A stretch of 64,000 bases of DNA from positions 1-64,000 of the forward strand of contig CALOAN010000021.1 in NCBI GenBank assembly GCA_942491345.1, in the 5' to 3' direction. The translations under genes and the position numbers were made by a program. Shown here in pieces: positions 7,591 to 17,039 of this stretch; position 1 is the stretch's first letter; each line of letters opens with the position of its first letter. Under the pieces are notes generated by a model. That model saw only the letters and a program-made list of their open reading frames with translations. It ran no database searches and was not told where the DNA came from. This DNA is from JAHEEL01 sp942491345. GTDB lineage: Bacteria; Actinomycetota; Acidimicrobiia; Spongiisociales; UBA5794.

Positions 7591-9650
7591 TGGTTGCTTC
7601 AGTCACCCCGTTCCTTGGTTTGGTGGCCCTCTTCGCAGAAGAGGGCGAGCACGAGGTCACCGCCGGTGATGGCGGCTGGCTGGCCGAGTGGGCGTGGCTG
7701 ATCGTGGTCGTTCCGCTCGTCATCACGTTCCTCATCGTCTTCTTCGGCAAGCGCTCACCCTGGAAGGGCTGGGGGATGGCCACCTTCGGCATGGCGTTCG
7801 TCGCCGTCTACGGGGCGGTCCTGGCCTGGGTGAACCTCCAGGATGGCATCCTCTACGAAGGGGCCATCGAGATTGGGCGTATCGGGTCGTTCACCCTCGA
7901 GTGGGGATGGGTCGTCGACGGCCTCTCGATCATGATGTACTTCCTCGTCGGCGTCGTCGGCTTCCTCGTGTTCGTCTACGCCAACGGATACATGAAGGGC
8001 GATGTGCGCTACACGTGGTTCTTCGCCTCGTTCTCACTATTCGCCGGCGGGATGCTGGTGCTCGTCTCGGCGCCGAACCTCATCCAGTTGATCGTCGGTT
8101 GGGAGCTCGTCGGCGTGTCTTCATATCTCCTGATCGCCCACTACTGGGAGGACTTCGACAACGTCGACGCCGGCAACAAGGCCTTCATGGTGAACAAGGT
8201 TGCCGACACCGGCCTGTTCATCGGGGCGATCATCATGGCCCTCTCGGCTGGGTCGTTCGAGTTCTCCGAGATCTACGAGACGATGGTCGGCGGCAACTCA
8301 ACGCTCGCGCAGTTCGGCTTCTGGGCCGGCCTCGCCCTGTTCATTGGTGCGATGGGCAAGAGCGCACAGTTCCCGTTCCACGTGTGGCTCCCCGACGCCA
8401 TGGCAGGTCCAACTCCGGTCTCGGCCCTCATGCACGCCGCAACCATGGTCACCGCCGGCATCTACCTCGTTGCCCGGCTCTTCCCGTTCTATCAGCTGCC
8501 CGAGTACGGCGGCGACGTCAACATGATCATCACCATCATCGGGGCGATCACCCTCTTCTTCATGGGGCTGCTGGCCCTCGTCCAGGACGATATCAAGAAG
8601 GTGCTGGCGTACTCCACGGTGAGCCAGCTCGGCTACATGATGGCGGCGATGGGTGTCGGAGCGTATACCGCGGGGCTCTTCCACCTCTTCACCCACGCGT
8701 TCTTCAAGTCGCTGCTGTTCCTCGCGGCCGGCTCGGTGATCCACGCCGTCCACTCGAACAACATGTCCGACATGGGCGGCCTCCGCAAATACCTTCCTGC
8801 CACGTTCTGGACGTTCATGATCGGCACCGCAGCCCTCGTCGGCCTGTTCCCGTTTGCCGGTTTCTGGTCGAAGGATGAGATCATCGCCTCGGCCTACTAC
8901 AACGCATCCGAGGACCCAACCGCCGCAGCGTGGTTCATGGTGGTGCTTTCGATCGCCGGGGCGTTCATCACGGCGTTCTACATGGCCCGCGCCGTGTCGC
9001 TGACATTCCTCGGGAAGTACCAAGGCCACGGCGAGCCGCACGAGTCACCAAAGATCATGACCGTGCCGCTGATCATCCTCGCTGCATTCGCGGCAGGAAC
9101 AGGCTTCCTCAACGCACCAGGCCTCACCCACGTGTTCACCGATTGGGTGACGGTCCGAGCCTTCCCAATCATGGAACACCATTTCGAGGCACCGAGCTGG
9201 GGTTTGATCGCGATCGTGACGCCCGTGGTGCTCATCGCCCTTGCAATCGGCTTCTACCTCTACCGCCCGAAACAGACGCAGGCAGAGCGCGACGAGTTCA
9301 GCGTCCCGGTGCTCTACCCCTTGCTCGAGCACAAGTACTACATCGACGACTTCTACATGGACGGCATCGTCCGGCCGACCATGGGCCCGGTCGCGGATGG
9401 GACACTCTGGATCGACGAGAACGTGGTCGACGCGGTCCCGAACCTGGGCGCCGTTGGGGCGAAACACACCGCCGACGCGGTGAACGCGCTCGACCAGCGC
9501 GGAGTCGACGGCGTGTTCAACGGGCTGAGCGCGGCAACCGGCGCTGCGGGCGGATTCCTGCGCAAGGCGTTCACCGGACGGGTCCAGCAGTATGCGGCAA
9601 TCAGTTTTGCGGGCGTGGTCATCCTCGCCTTGCTGTTCATGATCTTCTGA
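7590..9650 (+). CDS. nuoL: NADH-quinone oxidoreductase subunit L
   Basis: Largest antiporter-like proton pump (686 aa) at the distal end of the membrane arm. The proton-channel core is visible: NLIQLIVGWELVGVSSYLLI, the lysine-containing GAMGKSAQFPFHVWLPDAM (about residues 250-268) and the second half LVQDDIKKVLAYSTVSQLGY. A long C-terminal extension (after about residue 560) corresponds to the lateral helix and final transmembrane segment. ATG start overlaps the nuoK stop. Confidence 0.95.
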   Translation: MVASVTPFLGLVALFAEEGEHEVTAGDGGWLAEWAWLIVVVPLVITFLIVFFGKRSPWKGWGMATFGMAFVAVYGAVLAWVNLQDGILYEGAIEIGRIGSFTLEWGWVVDGLSIMMYFLVGVVGFLVFVYANGYMKGDVRYTWFFASFSLFAGGMLVLVSAPNLIQLIVGWELVGVSSYLLIAHYWEDFDNVDAGNKAFMVNKVADTGLFIGAIIMALSAGSFEFSEIYETMVGGNSTLAQFGFWAGLALFIGAMGKSAQFPFHVWLPDAMAGPTPVSALMHAATMVTAGIYLVARLFPFYQLPEYGGDVNMIITIIGAITLFFMGLLALVQDDIKKVLAYSTVSQLGYMMAAMGVGAYTAGLFHLFTHAFFKSLLFLAAGSVIHAVHSNNMSDMGGLRKYLPATFWTFMIGTAALVGLFPFAGFWSKDEIIASAYYNASEDPTAAAWFMVVLSIAGAFITAFYMARAVSLTFLGKYQGHGEPHESPKIMTVPLIILAAFAAGTGFLNAPGLTHVFTDWVTVRAFPIMEHHFEAPSWGLIAIVTPVVLIALAIGFYLYRPKQTQAERDEFSVPVLYPLLEHKYYIDDFYMDGIVRPTMGPVADGTLWIDENVVDAVPNLGAVGAKHTADAVNALDQRGVDGVFNGLSAATGAAGGFLRKAFTGRVQQYAAISFAGVVILALLFMIF

Positions 9651-9666
9651 TAGGAGGAGCAACGAA

Positions 9667-11247
9667 ATGGAGTGGTTCGACAGCGGCTGGGGCCTGAGCC
9701 TCATTGTCTTCCTGCCGCTGGTGGGTGCGTTGATCCTGGCAGCGATCCCGCGTTCCGCCGAAGCAGGAATGAAGTGGGTGGCTCTTGTAACGGCGTTCGG
9801 AACCTTCGCGCTCGCCATCCTCCTTGCGGTGCGCTTCGACTACGGCGCTGCAGCACAAATGCAGTTCGGCACGGACCTCCCGTGGATCGAGGCGATCAAC
9901 GCCCGCTACCACATCGGTGTCGACGGAATCTCGCTGCCGCTCGTGGTGCTCTCCACGTTCATCACGACCCTCGTGGTGATCTACTCCTGGAACCACTGGC
10001 CGGAGCCACACAACCCGAAGCTGCTGCTGATCCTCACGATGATCCTCGCAACCGGGATGACGGGCACCTTCGTAGCGCTCGACCTGGTCCTGTTCTTCGT
10101 GTTCTTCGAAGTCGTACTGCTCCCGATGTACTTCATGATCGGGATATGGGGTGACACGAGCATCCGCACGGTGCCGGTGGTGCATTGGGAGATCGAGATG
10201 CGGCTCTACGCGTCGATCAAGTTCTTCCTCTTCACGCTGTTCGGGTCGGCGTTCATGCTGCTCGGCTTCCTCGCCCTCTACTTCAAGTCGGGTGACGCCG
10301 GGGCGAGAACGTTCGACATCCTCGAGCTGTCTGCCCTCGGGCAGGCCGGCCTGTTTGCCGGAACGTTTGCGTTCTGGGTCTTCGCCGCGATGTTCCTCGG
10401 ATTTGCGGTGAAGGTGCCGATGTGGCCGCTCCACACATGGCTCCCCGACGCTCATACCGCCGCTCCGACGATCGGCTCGGTGATCCTTGCTGCGATCCTC
10501 CTGAAGCTCGGGACCTACGGCTTCATTCGCATCTCGATCCCGATCCTCCCTGAGGAGGCCAAGAACTGGGCGTGGTTCATCGGGGTGCTCGCAGTGATCG
10601 GGATCATCTACGGGTCGCTCGCATGCCTTGCCCAAAGCGACATGAAACGACTGATCGCGTATTCATCGGTCGGCCACATGGGATTCGTGATGCTCGGCGT
10701 CGCAACGATGAACGAGATCGGGATCAACGCGGCGATCATCGGCATGGTCGCCCACGGGTTGATCACCGGACTGCTGTTCTTCATCGCCGGTTCGATGGCC
10801 CACCGGTACCACACGAGGGACATGAACCGTCTCGGCGGCCAGATGATCCTCATGCCGAAGATGGGTGTCGTCCTCGGCTTCGCGGCGATGGCCTCTCTCG
10901 GCTTGCCGGCACTCGCCGGGTTCTGGGGCGAGTTCATGTCGCTGCTGGCGTCGTTCAACCCGCTCCCCGGTCTCAACGTCTCGCTGTTCCGGACGCTCAT
11001 GGTGGTCGCAGCGATCGGCACCGTCCTCACTGCCGGCTACATGTTGTGGATGCTCCGCAGCGTCGACTTCGGCGAGCCGGCCGCTGAGTGGCTCGACCAT
11101 GACTTCCACGATATCGACAAGTACGAATGGATGGCATGGGCGCCCCTTGTCGTGATGACGATCGCGATCGGGATCTACCCGAAGATCGTCTTTGGGGCGA
11201 CGAACGACGCCGTTGTGAACCTCGTCGTCAAGGCCTTCGGAGGCTGA
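9667..11247 (+). CDS. nuoM: NADH-quinone oxidoreductase subunit M
   Basis: Antiporter-like proton-pumping subunit (526 aa). Key pieces: FVFFEVVLLPMYFMIGIWG with the conserved helix-5 glutamate, FAVKVPMWPLHTWLPDAHT with the channel lysine, and AQSDMKRLIAYSSVGHMGFV with the second-half lysine. Strong ribosome site AGGAGG at 9653-9658, 8 bases before ATG. It begins 16 bases after nuoL. Confidence 0.95.
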   Translation: MEWFDSGWGLSLIVFLPLVGALILAAIPRSAEAGMKWVALVTAFGTFALAILLAVRFDYGAAAQMQFGTDLPWIEAINARYHIGVDGISLPLVVLSTFITTLVVIYSWNHWPEPHNPKLLLILTMILATGMTGTFVALDLVLFFVFFEVVLLPMYFMIGIWGDTSIRTVPVVHWEIEMRLYASIKFFLFTLFGSAFMLLGFLALYFKSGDAGARTFDILELSALGQAGLFAGTFAFWVFAAMFLGFAVKVPMWPLHTWLPDAHTAAPTIGSVILAAILLKLGTYGFIRISIPILPEEAKNWAWFIGVLAVIGIIYGSLACLAQSDMKRLIAYSSVGHMGFVMLGVATMNEIGINAAIIGMVAHGLITGLLFFIAGSMAHRYHTRDMNRLGGQMILMPKMGVVLGFAAMASLGLPALAGFWGEFMSLLASFNPLPGLNVSLFRTLMVVAAIGTVLTAGYMLWMLRSVDFGEPAAEWLDHDFHDIDKYEWMAWAPLVVMTIAIGIYPKIVFGATNDAVVNLVVKAFGG

Positions 11248-11251
11248 TGTT

Positions 11252-12754
11252 GTGATCGACTACCACGCGATCCTTCCCGAGATCATCCTGGCGGTGACGG
11301 TCCTTGCCGTCCTCGTCACGGATCTCGTGACGCGTGAGAAGTACTACGGAGCGATCGTCGGGATGGTCGGGCTGTTTTCATCACTCGTTCCGCTGTTCAC
11401 GCTTGCCGTGTGCGACGACCTCGAGTTCTGCACCGGCACCCTGCCGCGAGAGCTCTTCGGCGGGTCCTACGTCGTTGATCAATATGCACTCGTGCTGAAG
11501 GGGCTCTTCATCGGGTCCGCGTTCGTCGTCCTGCTGCTGTCCGTGGCGTATGTCGAGTCGGATCGGTACTACGAGGGTGAGTACTACTTCCTGTTGCTGT
11601 CGGCCGCGCTGGGTGCGGTCGTGATGGCGTCGTCGAGAGACTTCATCACGATGATTGTGGGTTTGGAACTGGTTTCCGGCCCGGGATTCTTGCTTGCCGG
11701 TTGGAGGAAGGCCGACGAGAAATCGAACGAAGCGGCGCTCAAGTTCTTCATCATCGGTGTGGTGGCCTTCGCTCTGCTGGTGATGGGCGTGAGCTTGTTG
11801 TACGGCATCAGCGGGACGCAGTTGTTCTCGGAGCTTGCCGTCGTTCCTCAGTCGATCGCCGACGAGCCGGCGTTCGTGCTCGGGATGCTGTTCGTATTCC
11901 TCGGCTTTGCGTTCAAGATCTCCGCGGTGCCGTTCCACGTCTGGACGCCGGACGTCTACGAAGGCTCTCCGACCCCGGTCACGGCCTGGCTCTCGGTCGG
12001 ATCCAAGGGCGCAGGGTTCGTCGGCGTGCTGACCGTCGCCTACCTCGCGTTCCCCGACCAGGCCGAGATGTGGGGGCCGCTGCTCTGGATTCTCGCCGCT
12101 CTCTCGATGACGATCGGGAACCTGGTCGCCATCAAGCAGACAAACATCGTGCGACTGCTCGGATACTCCTCGATCGCCCAAGCGGGATTCATGTTGGCCC
12201 CGTTTGGTGCAGCGGCAGCGGCCGGGGCCGACCTTCGGGAAGCGTTCGCCGCCACCGTCGCGTACCTGCTCATCTATGCGGTGATGAACCTCGGCGCGTT
12301 CGGTGTGATCATCGCTGGGAGAGCGCGGCTGAAGTCGGACGAGCTCGAGGATTGGTCCGGCATGTACCGCTGGGCGCCCGGCCTCGCCCTCTTGCTGTCG
12401 ATGTTCTTCATGTCACTCGCCGGCATACCCCCGCTCGCCGGGTGGTTCGCGAAGCTGGCGATGTTCAGCGCCACGATCAGCGTTGGCTCGGCGTGGGGCT
12501 ACTCGATTGCCGTCATCGCGGCGCTCAACGCCGTAGTTGCCCTCGTTTACTACACGAAGGTCGTCAAGACGGTTCTCTTCGATCCGGTACCCGACTCGAT
12601 CGACCCGGACCTCGTCGGCGGGATGAGCCTTGCGCCGACGCTCGGCTTCGCCCTGGGCATCACCGCCGTCCTCGTCCTCGTGCTTGGTGTCTTCCCGGGT
12701 GTCGTCGCCGACTTGTCGAAGTTCACCGCCGAAGTTCTCGCGACCGGCTTCTAG
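11252..12754 (+). CDS. nuoN: NADH-quinone oxidoreductase subunit N
   Basis: Third antiporter-like proton-pumping subunit (500 aa). Motifs: MIVGLELVSGPGFLLAGWRK (helix-5 glutamate region), FKISAVPFHVWTPDVYEGSP (channel lysine) and KQTNIVRLLGYSSIAQAGFM. GTG start 4 bases after nuoM. Last structural gene of the operon; the next gene begins 6 bases downstream, so it is probably co-transcribed. Confidence 0.95.
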   Translation: MIDYHAILPEIILAVTVLAVLVTDLVTREKYYGAIVGMVGLFSSLVPLFTLAVCDDLEFCTGTLPRELFGGSYVVDQYALVLKGLFIGSAFVVLLLSVAYVESDRYYEGEYYFLLLSAALGAVVMASSRDFITMIVGLELVSGPGFLLAGWRKADEKSNEAALKFFIIGVVAFALLVMGVSLLYGISGTQLFSELAVVPQSIADEPAFVLGMLFVFLGFAFKISAVPFHVWTPDVYEGSPTPVTAWLSVGSKGAGFVGVLTVAYLAFPDQAEMWGPLLWILAALSMTIGNLVAIKQTNIVRLLGYSSIAQAGFMLAPFGAAAAAGADLREAFAATVAYLLIYAVMNLGAFGVIIAGRARLKSDELEDWSGMYRWAPGLALLLSMFFMSLAGIPPLAGWFAKLAMFSATISVGSAWGYSIAVIAALNAVVALVYYTKVVKTVLFDPVPDSIDPDLVGGMSLAPTLGFALGITAVLVLVLGVFPGVVADLSKFTAEVLATGF

Positions 12755-12760
12755 CCACAC

Positions 12761-13906
12761 GTGCTCGCCGACCGACTCCGCTCGACCATTCAGTCCGATG
12801 GTCCCATGCCGTTCGAGGACTTCATGGCTGCATGCCTCTACGACCCGGGGGGCGGCTTCTTCGCGACCGGTCCGCTGCGATCAGCCAAAGACGGCGACTT
12901 CCTGACCAGCTCCGAAGTCAGCCCTTGGTTCGGCAGGATGCTCGCCAGGTTTGTGGCAGCGGAGCAAGCCCGAACCGGAGCCACCCCGTTTGCTGTGGTC
13001 GAAGCCGGTGCCGGCTCAGGTTCTCTCCTGCGCCCTCTGATCGAAGACTTGGCGGACGTCGTCTTTCCGGAGTCGGCCCCACCTTCCGTCCCCCCACGGA
13101 GTTGGGGGACGCGGATTCGCCCCGGCGAATCCGCAAGGGGGCTGCCTGTTTCGTTCGACGCCATCGAGACTTCACCTGCTGCGCATTCGGCCCTCGCCGA
13201 TCTCCTCGGATCCGACCGCGTCCACAATTCCCTCGACGCCCTTCCGAACGCATTCGACGGGGTCATCATCGCGAACGAACTCCTCGACAATCTTCCGGTT
13301 GCACTTGCGATCAGAACCGGCGATGGCTGGGTTGAGCGGTGGGTCGGTGCCACGGACGATCGGTTCGGGTTCGTGACGGCCGAGGCGAGGCCCGAGGTCG
13401 TGACATGGTGTGACGCCTACGCGGGGGCGGTCCCCGAGGGCGGCATGGTTGAGGTGCAGCTTGCCGCGGCCGAGTGGGTGCGTGCTGCGCTGGGTCGCAT
13501 CGGCCGAGGCGCCCTGGTCATCATCGACTACGGCGGCACCGCAGAAGAACTCGAGCCGCGGCGCACGCAGGGCACGCTGCGCACCTATCGCAGTCACCAC
13601 CTCGGCCCGGATCCCCTGCTCGAGCCGGGTGCTACCGATGTAACCGTCGACGTGAACTTCACGGCGATCGTGTCCGTTGCGGAAGGGCATGGCGCTGCGG
13701 TCGAACTCCGCCGTCAGGACGACTTCCTCGGCGATCTCGGTCTGCGGGAAGTGGTCTCGGATCTCAGACATCAAGAACGCGATCTCGCCAACTCGGGTGA
13801 CGCGATGCAGCGTCTCATTGTGCGCTCAGAAGCCACCGATGCCGAGACCCTCCTACACCCGAGAGGCCTCGGAGACTTCCGAGTGATGCTGGCAACAAAG
13901 CGATGA
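12761..13906 (+). CDS. midA: MidA/NDUFAF7-family (DUF185) methyltransferase
   Basis: SAM-dependent methyltransferase, 381 aa. Visible family features: YDPGGGFF, GDFLTSSEVSPWFG at residues 45-58, the SAM-binding loop VVEAGAGSGSLL at 79-90, and NELLDNLPV in the middle. Human NDUFAF7, of the same family, methylates an arginine of the NuoD homologue NDUFS2 during complex I assembly. Here the gene starts (GTG) 6 bases after nuoN, so the same partnership is likely. Odd feature: residues about 104-130 (SAPPSVPPRSWGTRIRPGES and following) are encoded by a palindromic C-like repeat sitting in frame between the SAM loop and the next conserved piece, FDAIETSPA. Confidence 0.85.
   Translation: MLADRLRSTIQSDGPMPFEDFMAACLYDPGGGFFATGPLRSAKDGDFLTSSEVSPWFGRMLARFVAAEQARTGATPFAVVEAGAGSGSLLRPLIEDLADVVFPESAPPSVPPRSWGTRIRPGESARGLPVSFDAIETSPAAHSALADLLGSDRVHNSLDALPNAFDGVIIANELLDNLPVALAIRTGDGWVERWVGATDDRFGFVTAEARPEVVTWCDAYAGAVPEGGMVEVQLAAAEWVRAALGRIGRGALVIIDYGGTAEELEPRRTQGTLRTYRSHHLGPDPLLEPGATDVTVDVNFTAIVSVAEGHGAAVELRRQDDFLGDLGLREVVSDLRHQERDLANSGDAMQRLIVRSEATDAETLLHPRGLGDFRVMLATKR
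13078..13146. repeat. Palindromic repeat in frame inside midA
   Basis: Holds CCCCACCTTCCGTCCCCCC, then GTTGGGGGAC pairing back to it, then a perfect 11-bp inverted repeat (GCGGATTCGCC at 13111-13121 and GGCGAATCCGC at 13124-13134), ending in AAGGGGGCTGCC. Composition and blocks match the intergenic type C family, but here the element is translated as about 25 low-conservation residues without a stop. Confidence 0.65.
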
Positions 13907-13982
13907 GGCGGCGAGAATTGTCAAGCGACGGCGGGAACTCGACGATGGCTTCTGAGCGTCGGAGTGGTACAAGTGGGGTGTC

Positions 13983-14402
13983 ATGAGGCTTCGCATTCTG
14001 GTCGGAACCGTGCTGGTGACGAGCCTGCTGTCGTCGTGTGCCGCTGAGCCCGAAGAGATTGTCCCGACAACAGTGGCCGACGAGGTGGCACGTGAGGTCG
14101 AGTCAGTGGCCGTTCCGGCCGGCGTCGAGACCGACGTGGTAGCTCCCGACGACGGCCCGCAGGAAGTCCTCGAGGCCGGCGCCAACTCCTCAACGTCCTC
14201 GACTCCGCCCCCGACTCCAGACGACGCTGCTGCTGTCGAGGCTGGGGAGGGAGGTTCAGCAGAGCCGACGGCCCCGGCGCCGGAAGCAACTGAGCCCGCC
14301 GTGCCTGAGGCGCCGGCGTCCGAGCTGCCGGAGCCGGGCGGCCCGTGGATCGACCCGCGACAGCCGGACTTCACCAAGACGGTTCCACCACCCCAGCGCT
14401 GA
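13983..14402 (+). CDS. Small Pro/Glu-rich lipoprotein
   Basis: 139 aa. N-terminal lipoprotein signal: MRLRILVGTVLVTSLLSSC with the lipobox cysteine at C19. The remainder is a low-complexity Ala/Pro/Glu/Thr-rich chain (SSTPPPTP, EPTAPAPEATEPAVPEAPAS) ending in GGPWIDPRQPDFTKTVPPPQR. No domain recognised; probably a membrane-anchored, extended envelope protein. It stands about 75 bases after midA and is followed by a strong terminator. Confidence 0.6.
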   Translation: MRLRILVGTVLVTSLLSSCAAEPEEIVPTTVADEVAREVESVAVPAGVETDVVAPDDGPQEVLEAGANSSTSSTPPPTPDDAAAVEAGEGGSAEPTAPAPEATEPAVPEAPASELPEPGGPWIDPRQPDFTKTVPPPQR

Positions 14403-14466
14403 GCCGCTGCGGGTCGCGATGATCGACCCCTCGACGGATGACACCTTGCCTTGCGGTCGAACACGA

Positions 14467-14496
14467 GAGAGGCCCCCGGATATCCGGGGGCCTCTC
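14467..14496. terminator. Bidirectional terminator
   Basis: GAGAGGCCCCCGGA at 14467-14480 pairs perfectly over 14 bp with TCCGGGGGCCTCTC at 14483-14496. It stands between the convergent lipoprotein gene and the minus-strand metalloprotease gene and can end transcription from both. Confidence 0.8.
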
Positions 14497-14540
14497 GATG
14501 CTCACTCCGACTCTGGTGAGTCGGATGGTCTACTGGTCTG

Positions 14541-16778
14541 CTATTTGGCGGGACGCACCTCCACCTGCATGAAGCTGCCCTGTGCGCTGACGCTCTTCAC
14601 GCGGATCTGCGTACCGGTGTTGGGGACGATCACGCTCCCCATCGGGTTCGCCGGGTCGTAGTAGCTGTTCCTATCGTCGAATATCTTCACCGCCGGCTGG
14701 CTGGGGTGGTACGACGCTTCGCCGTTCTCGTGCAGCGTGATCGCATCCGTCGCTTGGAGGCCGAACGTGGCGTCGAACGTCTGAACGCGGTTGCGCCAGA
14801 TGTCACCGTCCGCTTGGTACATCAGATCTGGATGCGCATCGACCGGCAGGAGGAGCCCGCCGCAACGCCCGGCTGCGCAGTTCGCACCGACGTTGTTGTT
14901 GGCGAACGACGTGTCCCAGTAGCTGATCAAGAGACCATCTTGATAGGGGAAGTGCTCGACGTAGTTGCCAAGGTCCGGGTCGCTACCCCAACCGAAGTTG
15001 TAGGCGTTCGCCAGGCCGGCGTCGTAGCCCCGGTACTGACGGAACTCACCAACGTAGTAGTTGTTGTAGAACGCACTCTCTGTTCCGGTGGTCACGCTGA
15101 ATCCATCAAACGCCCATCCGGAATCGCTCTCGGCACCGTCAAGCGGATACCCCGAGATTCCGATGGCGTCGACCATGAAACCCGGTTGGACTTCCGCGAC
15201 GTCAGTCCAGTAGCGGAATCCGAGTACAACGTCGCCGGCGTACGCGGACAAGTCAGCTGTCAGGTCAAGCCAGACATCGCCATAGTTGCCCGTTATCCCG
15301 CTGCCGAAGTTCTGACCATTGGGGTCGGTGTTCGTCGAGAGATTGGTTTCCACGTTTTCCCACGTTGCACCACCGTCGGTCGACACAACGAGATACGCGT
15401 AGTCCCAATCGAGTTCGATCTGCACATTGGCCTTCGCTGATAGCGTGGCGCCTGCTGGCAGGGTGAATGACTTCGTCATCCAGTTGTCGAGTTCATCTCC
15501 GGCACCGCTGTAGTAGAAGTACTCACCTTCGTGCGGATCGGCGATCTGCTCGGTGACAGGCTTCGGTGGCAACACCACGAACAAGCCCTGGGCCTGCTTC
15601 GTGGTCAACTCTGCCGGGCCGAGCTTGTGCTCGGATTTGTCACCGGCGAACGCCACTTCGTAGTCGAGCCAACCGAGTTGGAACTTCTCCCAGACTCCGA
15701 AGTGGTTCGGCTGCGAGCCGATGTCGTAATTGTTCTGGCTGAGCCACGATCCGGAGGACATGATCGTCCAGAATCCGGTTGAGTTCTCGCCTGTGTAGTC
15801 GTAGAGATCCGGCAGACCGAGGTCATGGCCGTACTCGTGAGCAAACACGCCAACGCCGCCATTCTCCGGCTGGATGGTGTACTTGTTGAGCCAGAACTCG
15901 CTGTTGCCGATCTGGATTCCGCCGATCAGGAAGTCAGGGGAAGGCCCTGCGACTCCAACCCGGTTCGAGAAGGCAAACCAGCTGTGGCTCCAGATAGCGC
16001 AGTCGCCGAGTTCACCGCCGCCGGCTTCGTTGCCTTCACCGGCGTGTACGAACTGCATGTGGTCGATGTAGCCGTCCGGCTCATCGAAGTTGCCGTCGCC
16101 GTCCCAGTCGTAGCGGTCCCAGACATCGAACTGACTCAGGTAGTCGTTGATCTCGTCGTCAGTCATGCCGGCCGCGACCTGCTGGTTATACCAATCAGTC
16201 GTCGTATCCCGCAGGAAATACCAGACGGCGTTGCCGCCATCGGGGTGGGCTAGATCGTCGTCGTACGAGCACGCGTCCTCAGGTGCGAGCGTCCAATCGG
16301 TCACATCTCCGTGAACCGTGTACCGATTCGACGACTGCTCGATGTAGAAATCCCGCATCGAGTTCTGGCCTTCAGCGAAGAGCAGGTCAAGGAAGTAGTT
16401 CCGATTGAAGTCATCGGTCCAGATCGTCGTGTTGTCGTAGTCGCGATCCGGTTCCGCAATACTGTTGTGCGGGAAGTCACCGAACTCGCCCAGCACCGTC
16501 CACACGGGGTCTTCACCTTCTCGCGCCAGCTCTACGAACTGACCCTTCGCAACCTCGAGGGTCTTGCCATCGGTCGTGGCCTTGCCGTTGAGGACAGAAT
16601 CCATGGCTTTCGCCTTGAGCTCAGTCTGTTCCTCGGTGAGTGGATCAGTCCGATTGTCGATCTTGGTCGACAGACCGGGCTCGCCGTCTGAAGCCGGCGG
16701 TGAGGCCAGCGCCGATGTGGCGAGGAGCCCCACAAGCAGCACCATTACCACTGTGAGGATTGGTAGTCGTCGAGACAC
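14541..16778 (-). CDS. Secreted immune-inhibitor-A-type metalloprotease (M6)
   Basis: 745 aa. A signal peptide is clear: MSRRLPILTVVMVLLVGLLA, cleavage near ALA-S27. The propeptide is followed by the zinc site HEYGHDLGLPDLYD at residues 314-327 (H314, E315, H318 and likely D324 as third ligand, as in M6 peptidases). Acidic, calcium-repeat-like DWDGDGNFDEPDGYIDHM lies near 225-241, and FWTIMSSGSW follows the zinc site as in InhA. The C-terminal part (from about 430) is beta-rich and resembles the InhA jelly-roll/MAM-like region. GTG start preceded by AAAGGAAGG. Probable role: extracellular protein degradation. Stands alone, divergent from htpX. Confidence 0.85.
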   Translation of the reverse strand: MSRRLPILTVVMVLLVGLLATSALASPPASDGEPGLSTKIDNRTDPLTEEQTELKAKAMDSVLNGKATTDGKTLEVAKGQFVELAREGEDPVWTVLGEFGDFPHNSIAEPDRDYDNTTIWTDDFNRNYFLDLLFAEGQNSMRDFYIEQSSNRYTVHGDVTDWTLAPEDACSYDDDLAHPDGGNAVWYFLRDTTTDWYNQQVAAGMTDDEINDYLSQFDVWDRYDWDGDGNFDEPDGYIDHMQFVHAGEGNEAGGGELGDCAIWSHSWFAFSNRVGVAGPSPDFLIGGIQIGNSEFWLNKYTIQPENGGVGVFAHEYGHDLGLPDLYDYTGENSTGFWTIMSSGSWLSQNNYDIGSQPNHFGVWEKFQLGWLDYEVAFAGDKSEHKLGPAELTTKQAQGLFVVLPPKPVTEQIADPHEGEYFYYSGAGDELDNWMTKSFTLPAGATLSAKANVQIELDWDYAYLVVSTDGGATWENVETNLSTNTDPNGQNFGSGITGNYGDVWLDLTADLSAYAGDVVLGFRYWTDVAEVQPGFMVDAIGISGYPLDGAESDSGWAFDGFSVTTGTESAFYNNYYVGEFRQYRGYDAGLANAYNFGWGSDPDLGNYVEHFPYQDGLLISYWDTSFANNNVGANCAAGRCGGLLLPVDAHPDLMYQADGDIWRNRVQTFDATFGLQATDAITLHENGEASYHPSQPAVKIFDDRNSYYDPANPMGSVIVPNTGTQIRVKSVSAQGSFMQVEVRPAK

Positions 16779-17039
16779 GTGTGCGCCTTCCTTTCGTAGC
16801 TACCGTGGAAAGGAGCAGTGCGCCGTGCCCGGTGGGTAACCCATAGGCTCACGCAGCTTTCCCGTACGTTCACTCCGCCGACCCGCCCGGGACCGCTTGC
16901 ATGCGGACCCTACTCTGTGTGGTCGCGCGAATGCGAACCGTGTTCATCCGGTTTTCGCGACCTCGCCGGGAGGCTCGCCGGGCATCTGTCGCGCGACAAC
17001 GTGTCACAGGAAACGGCGTGGCGCGGTACCCTCAACACC

